Notes: generated from the sequence alone by a model not told the origin. DNA of 7,389 bases from an uncultured Actinoplanes sp. (GCA_934667465.1 CAKUMG010000263.1:1-7389); one strand, 5' to 3'. Counted from the stretch's first letter, positions 1-6,344 are shown. Made by a program: numbers and translations.

Positions 1-1
1 T

Positions 2-265
2 TCCTTGGTCGCGGAGTACCACGAAGCCGAGCTGGGTGAGCTCGTCGGCCGCGTCGGTGCGGCGGTCGATCGTTACCGGACCGGCGAGCTGGACGCCTTC
101 GACGTCGACCACATGCTGTTCCAGTACTCGCGAGCGGCCAAGGAGCTCTGGAAGTTCTGCGTCGGATTGTGGACTGCGTTTGGATGGGGGCCGGCCACCG
201 CGCGAGGGCAGCCATTCGACCCGCGACCGACGCCGGACCGGCGCGCCATGGCGTCATGGGAATAG
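2..265 (+). CDS. 3' part of a small conserved actinobacterial hypothetical protein, probably disrupted
   Basis: The frame is open to the left edge. The TTG at base 5 could be read as a start, but the true start probably lies outside the window. Residues counted from that TTG up to about 52 look like real protein, with a charged helical stretch (AVDRYRTGELDAFDVDHMLF) followed by QYSRAAKELWKFC. I recall this as a conserved block of a small actinobacterial protein of unknown function, often ending in a DWW-type tail; that is memory, not a search. G/C at third positions is strong up to the TGC codon at 158-160. It then weakens (GGA, TTG, ACT, TTT, GGA), and the last 34 residues are Pro/Arg/Trp-rich and do not look conserved. 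The simplest reading is a truncated or frameshifted gene. No function can be assigned. Confidence 0.5.
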   Translation, partial: SLVAEYHEAELGELVGRVGAAVDRYRTGELDAFDVDHMLFQYSRAAKELWKFCVGLWTAFGWGPATARGQPFDPRPTPDRRAMASWE

Positions 266-367
266 AAAGAATGATCAGCGTTGCGATGTGCGCCATTCTG
301 CGACGACCCCATTTCGGGGCGACGGTGGGGAGAAAACCGGCGCCGGCTTCGACGCGGAGGGCGGTGG

Positions 368-1342
368 CTATAGCGGGAGCAACTTCAGCAGGCCTGGGAG
401 GCGGGCGTACAGAACGGGAAGCCCACGGATCCCGTCGCGTGCGGACTCGTGCGAAAGCGCGAGGTCCGGGCCGGTGGTGGGCTCGGCGCCCGTCAGGCAG
501 CGGAGGATGTTCCACCGGGTGTGCCCCAGACAGCCGCCGATCAGGAAGGCGAACCAGCTCGGGCCCGGGGGCGGAAGCACACCGCCGCCTGCGACGTAGC
601 CGTCGAGGAGCGCGTGGAAGACAGCGGGACGGATGTCGTCGAAGCCGGGGCCCTTGGCGAGGCTCAGCGCGGTCGAGCCGAGTTCGCCGGACAGGTCGAG
701 CATGCCGGACAGTTCCCAGTCGAGCACCACGGGCCGGCCATCCCGGGCGAGCAGGTTCCACGGCTGGATGTCGCGGTGGGTCAGCACGACAGGGCCGGGG
801 CGTTCGCAGGTGTCGACGAAGCGGGCGATCTCGAGGAGCGTGCCGGCCTGGGCGGTGAGGTCCGCGGCCCAGGGCTGTCCGGTCGCGGTCGCTCGTGCGG
901 CGAGTTCGGGCCAGTCGCGGGGCGCCGGGTCCTCAGCCGGCTCTCCGACCGGCTCTCCGACCGGCTCTCCGACCGGCTCTCCGACCGGCTCCTGGGGCCA
1001 GGCGACGTCGAGTGTGTGCAGGCGGGCGAGGATGTCGCCGATCTCGTACGCGAACGCGGGCGGCACCGGCGCCTCGGGCACCTTGTCGCCGTCGGCCCAG
1101 CGGTGGACGAGCAGGTCCGGGCCGGCCGCGATCGGTTCCGGCATCGGGATCCCGGCGGCGAAGGCGGCCCGCTCGAACCGGAACACATTCGCGGCCCGGT
1201 AGACCTGGCGGCGGTCGAGGGTGTTGAGCTCCTTGACCGCGAACGATCCCCGGTCGGTGTCGAGCCGGAACATCCGGTTGGCGTAGCCGCCGTGGACGCG
1301 CGTCATCGGACCGAGCGGTGTGCCGAGCGGGGACAGGTCCAT
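368..1342 (-). CDS. APH/choline-kinase family phosphotransferase
   Basis: This is a protein-kinase-like small-molecule phosphotransferase, expected to be cytoplasmic and to move the ATP gamma-phosphate to a hydroxyl substrate. Residues here are numbered from the longer possible start at 1378. An N-lobe lysine lies in SFAVKEL (K49). The catalytic loop is HRDIQPWN (D203, N208), and the metal-binding DFG equivalent is LDWE (D220), so the active site looks intact. The preceding AYEIGDILARLHTLD helix and the C-terminal helical lobe are also typical. Residues 131-146 are four PVGE repeats in the inter-lobe insert. I prefer the ATG at 1342 (324 aa) because a TAGATT box lies 7 nt upstream; the ATG at 1378 adds MPRRTGAPRLRG and has no good ribosome site. 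The gene follows the P-loop gene by 97 bases. The substrate is unknown: the family includes aminoglycoside, macrolide, homoserine and choline kinases, and nothing here shows drug resistance. Confidence 0.88.
   Translation of the reverse strand: MDLSPLGTPLGPMTRVHGGYANRMFRLDTDRGSFAVKELNTLDRRQVYRAANVFRFERAAFAAGIPMPEPIAAGPDLLVHRWADGDKVPEAPVPPAFAYEIGDILARLHTLDVAWPQEPVGEPVGEPVGEPVGEPAEDPAPRDWPELAARATATGQPWAADLTAQAGTLLEIARFVDTCERPGPVVLTHRDIQPWNLLARDGRPVVLDWELSGMLDLSGELGSTALSLAKGPGFDDIRPAVFHALLDGYVAGGGVLPPPGPSWFAFLIGGCLGHTRWNILRCLTGAEPTTGPDLALSHESARDGIRGLPVLYARLPGLLKLLPL
937..991 (-). repeat. In-frame 12-bp tandem repeat (PVGE x4)
   Basis: On the plus strand the unit CCGGCTCTCCGA occurs four times without mismatch (937-984), followed by a partial fifth copy (985-991). 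Because 12 is a multiple of three, copy-number change would keep the phosphotransferase in frame and only lengthen or shorten a PVGE linker. Identical copies suggest recent slippage expansion. Confidence 0.95.
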
Positions 1343-1349
1343 TCCCCGC

Positions 1350-1355
1350 AATCTA
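1350..1355 (-). promoter_or_regulatory. -10 box for a leaderless phosphotransferase transcript
   Basis: Read on the minus strand, TAGATT is followed by seven bases and then the ATG at 1342. This places the expected transcription start on or next to the start codon. No clear TTGACA-like -35 is present at 16-19 bp. The box also decides the start choice, since it would lie inside the gene if the 1378 start were used. Confidence 0.5.
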
Positions 1356-1415
1356 GGGGCGCCGGTCCGCCGAGGCATCCGCTTTACCGGCGACGGCAGG
1401 CTCGACCGGGCGCGC

Positions 1416-1438
1416 CTTCCGTCCCCACGCCGGGGAAG
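1416..1438 (-). terminator. Possible weak terminator after the P-loop gene
   Basis: One base past the TGA of the P-loop gene are two alternative short stems: CTTCC pairing with GGAAG (outer, 1416-1420 with 1434-1438), or TCCCC with GGGGA (1422-1426 with 1432-1436) around a five-base loop. Each stem is only 5 bp and there is no U-tract. The position suits a terminator or attenuator between the two genes, and the separate promoter of the next gene fits that, but the stem is weak. Confidence 0.25.
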
Positions 1439-1439
1439 A

Positions 1440-2060
1440 TCACGGGTGACGGCGGACGACGAGCTCGCGGGCCGGATCGTGGGGGATGCCGGAGGTGCCG
1501 TGCAGGATCACGTCGGCGCGCTCCCAGGGGCGGTGGTCGGCGAAGAACGGGATCTCCTCGGCCATCCACTCGTCCCAGAAGGCGCGGTGCTCCGGGGTGT
1601 CGCCGTCGCGGGTCAGGCAGCGCCGTTCCGCCTCGGCGAGGTCGGCCTCGATCCAGACGACGGCGTCGAGCAGGGGCGCCAGCTCGCGGCGGGCCGCGCC
1701 GGTGCCCTCCACGAGGACCAGGGGGCAGCCGGCCGGGACGGTGATGGCGCCGCGGCGGTCGCGGGCGTCCCAGGCGGGCGGGCGGTAGGACACCGGCGAG
1801 CCGCGGTGCAGCGGGGCGAGGACGCCGTCGATCATGAGGCCGGACCAGCCGAAGAACGAGTGGTGCCAGGCCACGTCGTCGGTGTGGACCACGACGGCAC
1901 CGGGGACCTCGGCGGCGAGGAGGGCGGCGGCGGTGCTCTTGCCGGCCCCACCATGACCGTCGACCGCCACGATGCGGGGCCGCCCAGTCGGGTCCCCTGC
2001 CGCGGCAAGGATCATGCGGGCGACCGCGGACACGGCGACGGCCTGCCAAGGGACGGTCAT
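1440..2060 (-). CDS. Uridine-kinase-like P-loop NTPase
   Basis: This is a 206-residue cytoplasmic P-loop kinase-type protein. Residues 30-34 form the first beta strand (IVAVD), and GHGGAGKST at 35-43 is an intact Walker A (K41, S42). HTDDVAW at 59-65 is the acidic motif that uridine/phosphoribulokinase-type kinases use near the substrate. LVLVEGTGA at 115-122 is the third strand, and RRCLTRD at 146-152 looks like the lid region. The tail FWDEWMAEEIPFFADHRPWERADVIL is split here as FWDEWMAEE (161-169), PFFADHRPWE (171-180) and RADVIL; such tails occur in actinobacterial proteins annotated as uridine kinase. The substrate is unproven. An in-frame ATG at 2168 would add 36 low-quality residues and run into the divergent gene. 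I prefer the ATG at 2060, which has TACCGT 7 nt upstream. It is the first of two minus-strand genes. Confidence 0.85.
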   Translation of the reverse strand: MTVPWQAVAVSAVARMILAAAGDPTGRPRIVAVDGHGGAGKSTAAALLAAEVPGAVVVHTDDVAWHHSFFGWSGLMIDGVLAPLHRGSPVSYRPPAWDARDRRGAITVPAGCPLVLVEGTGAARRELAPLLDAVVWIEADLAEAERRCLTRDGDTPEHRAFWDEWMAEEIPFFADHRPWERADVILHGTSGIPHDPARELVVRRHP

Positions 2061-2067
2061 GAGGCGC

Positions 2068-2073
2068 ACGGTA
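2068..2073 (-). promoter_or_regulatory. -10 box for a leaderless P-loop gene transcript
   Basis: On the minus strand TACCGT is followed by seven bases (2067-2061) and then the ATG at 2060. This is the same geometry as upstream of the phosphotransferase and the flavin monooxygenase. No convincing -35 is seen. Confidence 0.45.
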
Positions 2074-2097
2074 GCGCACGGACGCGGGAGCGGCCGT

Positions 2098-2131
2098 TGC
2101 CCCGGCGGGCGGTGAACGGTTGTCCGGGGCA
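2098..2131. promoter_or_regulatory. 8-bp inverted repeat in the divergent P-loop/acyltransferase region
   Basis: TGCCCCGG (2098-2105) and CCGGGGCA (2124-2131) are perfect complements separated by 18 bases. The right arm ends on the A of the upstream candidate ATG of the acyltransferase. It could be an operator between the divergent genes, or an RNA hairpin masking that start codon. It may also be chance in GC-rich DNA. Confidence 0.35.
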
Positions 2132-3261
2132 TGGCTGTTCTGTTGACCCAGCGCCAAGAGCCCGGCATGGAAGCACTGCGCCCCCAGGAGGCGCCTGGCG
2201 GGAGACGCGCGGGACGGATCGCGGTTCTCGACGGGCTGCGCCTGGTCGCGGCACTGATGGTGGTGGGCTACCACTTCCTCGCGTACGACCGCGGCAGTGC
2301 CAAGCCGTGGGGGGTGGCCTCCGACGTGGCCTTCCCGGCGTTGTGGCGACCCGCGTCGTACGGCTGGCTCGGGGTTGAGCTCTTCTTCTTGATCAGCGGG
2401 TTCGTGATCGGGATGAGCGCGTGGGACCGGACGCCGGGGCAGTTCCTGCGGTCGCGGGTGACCCGGCTCTTCCCGGCGTACTGGGCGGCGGCGCTGCTGA
2501 CCTTCGCCGTGCTCAGCCTGTGGCCGCTGGTGCGCACACCGGTGACGCCGAGCGAGTTCCTGGTCAACCTGACGATGCTCAACGAGCCGCTGGGGGTGCG
2601 CTCGGTCGACGCCGTCTACTGGACGCTGTGGGTCGAGGCCCGGTTCTACCTGCTGTTCGCGGTGCTGCTGCTGGGCAGACCCTTGACCGTACGCCGCGCG
2701 GCACTCTTCTGCGGCGGATGGCTCATGGCGGCGGTGCTCGCGCAGCAGGCGGACGTGCCCGCGCTGGACGTGATGGTGATGCCGGACTACGCGCCGTACT
2801 TCGTGGCGGGCCTGGCGCTGTTCCTCATCCACCGGTTCGGGTCGCACCTGCTGCTGTGGGGGCTGACCGGGGTGGCGTTCCTGCTCGCGCAGCACCACGC
2901 GCTCGGCATGGTGGCGCGGGTGTCGCGGACCCTCGAGCGGCCGCTGGCCGGGTGGCCGGCGCTGCTGATCCTGGCCGCCGGGTTCGGCGTCCTCGCGCTG
3001 GTCGCGACCGGGCGGCTCGACGGGATCCGCTGGCGGTGGCTGACCGTGGCGGGCGTGCTCACGTACCCCATCTATCTCCTGCACGAATATCCCGGCTGGA
3101 CCATGATCGCCGCACTGCACCCGCTGCTGCCCCGCTGGGCCGTCCTGGCGCTGGTGGTCGCGGCGGTCGCCGTCGCGGCGTGGCTGCTGCACCGGTACGT
3201 GGAACGGCCCGTCGCCCGCATCCTGAAGCATCGCCTGGCCGAACCGCTCGGCAAGGACTGA
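2131..3261 (+). CDS. OafA-type membrane acyltransferase (acyltransferase 3 family)
   Basis: This is a 376-residue integral membrane protein that would transfer acyl, usually acetyl, groups to an extracytoplasmic sugar or polymer. Family motifs appear in order: LDGLRLVAALMVVGYHF (33-49, with the conserved His48), GWLGVELFFLISGFVI (78-93), RVTRLFPAYW (109-118), YWTLWVEARFYLLF (163-176, with Glu169), YPIYLLHEYPGW (312-323) and HRYVERP (354-360) at the end of the last helix. About ten hydrophobic segments are visible, and the length is normal for the single-domain form with no added SGNH domain. The frame has a stop at 2113-2115, so the start is the ATG at 2131 or the ATG at 2167. The latter has AAGAG six bases upstream and keeps all motifs. 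The gene is divergent from the P-loop gene and convergent with the diguanylate cyclase. The acceptor is unknown: it could be a surface polysaccharide, a glycolipid or a secondary metabolite such as a macrolide. Confidence 0.9.
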   Translation: MAVLLTQRQEPGMEALRPQEAPGGRRAGRIAVLDGLRLVAALMVVGYHFLAYDRGSAKPWGVASDVAFPALWRPASYGWLGVELFFLISGFVIGMSAWDRTPGQFLRSRVTRLFPAYWAAALLTFAVLSLWPLVRTPVTPSEFLVNLTMLNEPLGVRSVDAVYWTLWVEARFYLLFAVLLLGRPLTVRRAALFCGGWLMAAVLAQQADVPALDVMVMPDYAPYFVAGLALFLIHRFGSHLLLWGLTGVAFLLAQHHALGMVARVSRTLERPLAGWPALLILAAGFGVLALVATGRLDGIRWRWLTVAGVLTYPIYLLHEYPGWTMIAALHPLLPRWAVLALVVAAVAVAAWLLHRYVERPVARILKHRLAEPLGKD

Positions 3262-3300
3262 GGGGTATCCGGCGGCTCGCCCTGATCCGCCGGATACCCC
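3262..3300. terminator. Bidirectional intrinsic terminator
   Basis: GGGGTATCCGGCGG (3262-3275) pairs perfectly with CCGCCGGATACCCC (3287-3300), giving a 14-bp stem with an 11-base loop. It begins on the base after the acyltransferase TGA and ends on the base before the cyclase stop (TAG, complement of 3301-3303). It therefore serves both convergent genes. There is no long U-tract, as is common in actinobacteria. Confidence 0.9.
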
Positions 3301-5139
3301 CTAAAGACCCGCCCGCTCGTGCTTGACGCGGTACATGGCCGCGTCGGCGGCGCGCAGCAGAGCGTCGGGGTCGCTCGCCCGGCCCACCGCGATCCCGATG
3401 CTGGCGCCGATCACGAGCAGCACCCCGGCGGCCTCCGCGGGCTCGGCCATGGCGGCACCGAGCCGGTCGGCCAGGGCGTCCGCCCGCGCCGGGCCCGCCG
3501 ATCCGAGCAGGACGGCGAACTCGTCGCCGCCGAGCCGGACCGCCAGGTCGTCGGGGCCGAGCGCGGCCCGCAGCCGGTCGGTGACGGTGACCAGCAGCTC
3601 GTCGCCCACGTGGTGCCCGTGCACGTCGTTGACCTGCTTGAACCCGTCCAGGTCGAGGACCAGCACGGCCACCTCGGCGGCGCCCGCGGAGCGCAGCCGC
3701 CCGGCGAGCAGGGTCCGGTTGGCCAGCCCGGTGAGCGTGTCGTGGGTGGCCTCGTGCCGCAGCTGGTCGTGCAGGATCCGGGACTCGGTCACGTCGCGGG
3801 CGTTCCAGACCACGCCGCGGACGCTGGGGTTGCCGGTCAGGTCGGCGCCGACGAGGTCGAGCCAGCGGTACGAGCCGTCGGCGTCCTGCACGCGCAGCTG
3901 GGCGCTCGCCCCGGCGCCCGGCGCGGCGGCCAGGGCCTCGCGCAGCTCCTCGAACGCCACGATGTCGTCCGGGTGCACCCGCGCGGTCAGTCCGGCGCCC
4001 GCCGCGTCGGCCGGGCCGGTCCCGAAGAGCCGGGCCGCGGCCGGGCTCGCGTACCGGACGATGTCGCCGGGACCGACGACCAGCGTGACGTCGGACGCGT
4101 GCCGGAACAGCGCCTGGAACCATTCCTTCTGCTCCTGCAGCTCGGACATGCTCCGGTCCAGGCTGGCGAGCAGCCGGTCGTTGTCGGTGAACGCGACCAG
4201 CTGGCGGGCGAGCACGACCGCCGTGATCACCAGGACCCCGACGGTGACGCCCCACACCCGCAGGTCGGCGCCGGTGCGCAGCAGCGCCATGACGAGCAGC
4301 GCCTCACAGGCGAGAACGGCGAGATAGGGGGTACGGGCGTAGCGTGCGCGCCGGTCCGCGGCCCGTCCGATGCCGTGGTGCCGCTGGCGGATCTCCTGCA
4401 TCCGGAGGCTGGCCGGGACGAGCACGCACGGCAGCACCTGGAACAGCAGGGCTGCCCGGGGGTCGTGGCCGCCGGTGATCACCAGGCCGAGCGAGGTGCC
4501 CAGGGCGGTGAGCGCCACGCCGGCGCTGCCGACCACGCCGGCGGAGAGGTTGAACGGTGCCGGGTCGCTGTAGACGAGCTTGAGCACGCCGAACACGACC
4601 ACCAGCATCATGGCGGTGCTGGCCCCGGCGACATAGCGGTCGGTGATGTCGCCGCTGCTCAGCTGGGGCGCGAGCGAGAAGTACCAGAGCCCGACGGCGA
4701 CCCCGGTGAGCACGGTCACCGTGTCCAGGCCCAGCCGCAGCCGCTCCCGCCCGGCCGCGCCGAGGGGGTGCCGCAGCATGGTCACCACCATCACCGACAT
4801 GCCCGTGGCGACCAGCGCGGTCTGCACCACGCTCACCTGGGTGTGACCGGGGTCGAGCAGCACGCGCACCGTCTGGTAACCGTCGCCGGTCGCGCAGAGC
4901 ACCATCGTCACCTGCACCGCCCGCCACAGCCGCAGCGAGTAGCGCTGCCCGGCCGAGAGCCCGGCCAGCCGTCGCGCGAACCAGAACATGAGCACGTCGA
5001 GCCCGGTCTGCACCAGCCAGGAGGAGGCGAGCGGGGCCGGGCCGGCCAGGAACCAGGGGACGCTCAGCAGGACGAGGGCGGCGAGACCGAGCAGCCAGGG
5101 ATCACGCAGGTACGGGGACCTGCCGCTCGCCTGGGTCAT
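3301..5139 (-). CDS. Membrane-bound PAS-GGDEF diguanylate cyclase
   Basis: This 612-residue protein is predicted to make cyclic di-GMP from two GTP. Residues 14-313 hold about ten hydrophobic helices (for example 14-33, 37-57, 102-121, 137-156, 170-190, 201-222, 229-246, 271-288, 295-313). They form an N-terminal membrane sensor I cannot match to a named MASE type. A short helical linker (318-345, with ASLDRSMSELQEQKEW) leads to a PAS domain (about 340-454), then the GGDEF domain (about 455-612). Catalytic features are intact: DLDGFKQVND (496-505), GHHVGD (508-513) and RLGGDEF (535-541). The RxxD inhibitory site five residues before the signature reads GPDD (528-531), so its Arg is missing and classical product inhibition is unlikely. 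No EAL or HD-GYP domain follows. The ATG at 5139 has GGAG four bases upstream. The gene is divergent from the flavin monooxygenase. Confidence 0.93.
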   Translation of the reverse strand: MTQASGRSPYLRDPWLLGLAALVLLSVPWFLAGPAPLASSWLVQTGLDVLMFWFARRLAGLSAGQRYSLRLWRAVQVTMVLCATGDGYQTVRVLLDPGHTQVSVVQTALVATGMSVMVVTMLRHPLGAAGRERLRLGLDTVTVLTGVAVGLWYFSLAPQLSSGDITDRYVAGASTAMMLVVVFGVLKLVYSDPAPFNLSAGVVGSAGVALTALGTSLGLVITGGHDPRAALLFQVLPCVLVPASLRMQEIRQRHHGIGRAADRRARYARTPYLAVLACEALLVMALLRTGADLRVWGVTVGVLVITAVVLARQLVAFTDNDRLLASLDRSMSELQEQKEWFQALFRHASDVTLVVGPGDIVRYASPAAARLFGTGPADAAGAGLTARVHPDDIVAFEELREALAAAPGAGASAQLRVQDADGSYRWLDLVGADLTGNPSVRGVVWNARDVTESRILHDQLRHEATHDTLTGLANRTLLAGRLRSAGAAEVAVLVLDLDGFKQVNDVHGHHVGDELLVTVTDRLRAALGPDDLAVRLGGDEFAVLLGSAGPARADALADRLGAAMAEPAEAAGVLLVIGASIGIAVGRASDPDALLRAADAAMYRVKHERAGL

Positions 5140-5150
5140 CCTGCTCCGTC

Positions 5151-5206
5151 CTCGTGGTGGTCGTGCCCTCGTGGTGTCCGGTCTCGTGGTGGGCGGCCCT
5201 CGTGGG
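5151..5206. repeat. CTCGTGG direct repeats in a divergent intergenic region
   Basis: CTCGTGGTGG (5151-5160), CTCGTGGTG (5168-5176), CTCGTGGTGG (5183-5192) and CTCGTGGG (5199-5206) lie 17, 15 and 16 bases apart; a weaker CTGTTGTGG follows at 5212. Read on the minus strand they form CCACGAG units running up to the cyclase ribosome site. They could be binding sites for a regulator of either divergent gene, or repeats in the cyclase 5' leader. No TANNNT box for the cyclase is evident here. Confidence 0.6.
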
Positions 5207-5230
5207 CGCCCCTGTTGTGGTCGGACCTGT

Positions 5231-5253
5231 GATCGGCGGCGGACCCGCCGATC
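5231..5253. promoter_or_regulatory. Operator-like inverted repeat over the monooxygenase promoter
   Basis: GATCGGCGG (5231-5239) and CCGCCGATC (5245-5253) are perfect 9-bp arms around a five-base centre. The repeat ends nine bases before the TAGGAT -10 box and covers the place where a -35 element would be, a typical repressor site position. No transcript is known to end here, since both neighbours point away, which argues against a terminator. Confidence 0.5.
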
Positions 5254-5262
5254 TGAGCGATC

Positions 5263-5268
5263 TAGGAT
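5263..5268 (+). promoter_or_regulatory. -10 box for a leaderless monooxygenase transcript
   Basis: TAGGAT is followed by seven bases (CGTGGCT) and then the ATG at 5276; no Shine-Dalgarno sequence is present. The box sits inside the palindrome CGATC-TAG-GATCG (5258-5270). Together with the upstream inverted repeat this suggests regulated, leaderless expression. Confidence 0.6.
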
Positions 5269-5275
5269 CGTGGCT

Positions 5276-6310
5276 ATGAGTGACGTGGAGTTCGGCCTCG
5301 ATACCTTCGGTGATGTGACTGCCGGTACGGATGGTGCACCCCTGCCGTACGGTCAGGTGATCCGGAACGTCGTGGCCCAGGCGGTGCTCGCCGACGAGGC
5401 AGGCGTCGACGCGTTCGGCCTCGGCGAGCACCACCGCGACGACTACGCCGTGTCCGCGCCCGAGGTCGTGCTCGCCGCGATCGCCGCCCGGACCCGGCGG
5501 ATCAAGCTCGGGACGGCGGTGACCGTGCTCAGCTCCGACGACCCGGTCCGGGTCTACGAGCGCTTCGCCACCCTCGCCGCCCTGGCGAACGGCCGCGCCG
5601 AGATCACGCTGGGCCGCGGCTCGTTCACCGAGTCGTTCCCGCTGTTCGGCTACGACCTGGCCGACTACGAGCAACTGTTCGCCGAGAAGGCGGACCTGAT
5701 GGCCGAGCTGCTCACCGAGAAGCCCGTCACCTGGCAGGGCACGGTCCGCCCGCCCCTGTCAGGGCAGGACGTCTTCCCCAAGACCGAGGCCGGCCGGATC
5801 CCGACCTGGATCGGCGTCGGCGGCAGCCCCGAATCGGTCGTCCGCGCCGCCCAGTACGGCTTCCCCCTGGTCCTCGCGATCATCGGCGGCGAACCGGCCC
5901 GCTTCGCCCCGTACGTCGACCTCTACCACCGCGCCCTCAAGGAGTTCGGCCGCGACCCGCTGCCGGTCGGCGTCCACGCGCCCGGCTTCATCGCCGCCAC
6001 CGACGAGGAGGCGATCGAGACGCTCTGGCCGCACGCCCAGAAGTCGATCACCCGCATCGGCGCCGAGCGCGGCTGGCCGCCCCTGACCCGCGACCGCTTC
6101 GAGGCCGACATCGCGTCGGGCGCCTGGCACGTCGGCTCACCGGAAACGGTCGCCGCCAAGATCGCGCAGACGGTGCGGGCGCTCGGGATCCAGCGCTTCG
6201 ACCTCAAGTACTCGCACGGCACCCTGCCCCACGAGCCCATCATGACCGCCATCCACCTCTACGGCACCGAAGTCATCCCCCGCGTCCGGGAACTCCTCGC
6301 CGCGAACTGA
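5276..6310 (+). CDS. LLM-class flavin-dependent monooxygenase (luciferase-like)
   Basis: This 344-residue cytoplasmic protein has the bacterial-luciferase TIM-barrel fold, expected to use reduced flavin and oxygen on an unknown substrate. It opens with VEFGLDTFGDV (4-14). It has FGLGEHHRDDYAVSAPE (47-63), the family signature after strand beta-2, then RIKLGTAVTVLSSDDP (75-90). The GRAEITLGRGSF block lies at 106-117 and IPTWIGVGGSPES at 175-187. The C-terminal GSPETVAAKIAQ (287-298) is typical of the family. The opening and length resemble the subgroup I recall as LLM_2I7G (TIGR03858), members of which lack an assigned substrate. I chose the ATG at 5276 because the leaderless -10 is 7 nt upstream and conserved sequence starts at once; upstream codons in the same frame are low-complexity intergenic repeats. 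It is divergent from the diguanylate cyclase. Confidence 0.92.
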   Translation: MSDVEFGLDTFGDVTAGTDGAPLPYGQVIRNVVAQAVLADEAGVDAFGLGEHHRDDYAVSAPEVVLAAIAARTRRIKLGTAVTVLSSDDPVRVYERFATLAALANGRAEITLGRGSFTESFPLFGYDLADYEQLFAEKADLMAELLTEKPVTWQGTVRPPLSGQDVFPKTEAGRIPTWIGVGGSPESVVRAAQYGFPLVLAIIGGEPARFAPYVDLYHRALKEFGRDPLPVGVHAPGFIAATDEEAIETLWPHAQKSITRIGAERGWPPLTRDRFEADIASGAWHVGSPETVAAKIAQTVRALGIQRFDLKYSHGTLPHEPIMTAIHLYGTEVIPRVRELLAAN

Positions 6311-6311
6311 C

Positions 6312-6344
6312 CCCGCAGGCGAAAGTGCGCGGTGTCGCTGCGGG
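6312..6344 (+). terminator. Possible terminator after the monooxygenase
   Basis: CCCGCAG (6312-6318) pairs perfectly with CTGCGGG (6338-6344) around a 19-base loop that can itself form a 3-bp GCG/CGC stem. It begins two bases past the TGA. There is no U-tract and the loop is long. It overlaps the first units of the GC repeat array, so the match may have another cause. Confidence 0.35.

Noticed and set aside
307..319. CCCC-ATTTC-GGGG hairpin between the left-edge gene and the phosphotransferase
   Set aside because: The stem is only 4 bp, with no U-tract, and is too weak to call a terminator between these convergent genes.
368..1342. Antibiotic-resistance aminoglycoside phosphotransferase
   Set aside because: The fold and catalytic residues fit the APH superfamily, but nothing visible assigns an antibiotic substrate; many actinobacterial members have other or unknown substrates.
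449..1744. Long plus-strand open frame opposite the phosphotransferase and P-loop genes
   Set aside because: It is antisense to two genes with intact catalytic motifs and has no domain of its own; long antisense frames are expected in high-GC DNA.
1384..3231. 615-codon minus-strand open frame opposite the acyltransferase
   Set aside because: Its product is Arg/Pro/Gln/His-rich with no motif, while the opposite strand encodes all OafA family motifs.
3319..5232. 637-codon plus-strand open frame opposite the diguanylate cyclase
   Set aside because: It is a shadow of the PAS-GGDEF gene: composition is Gly/His/Gln-rich and no membrane segments or domains are visible.
5231..5253. Intrinsic terminator
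   Set aside because: Both flanking genes are transcribed away from it, so there is no transcript to end; an operator role fits better.
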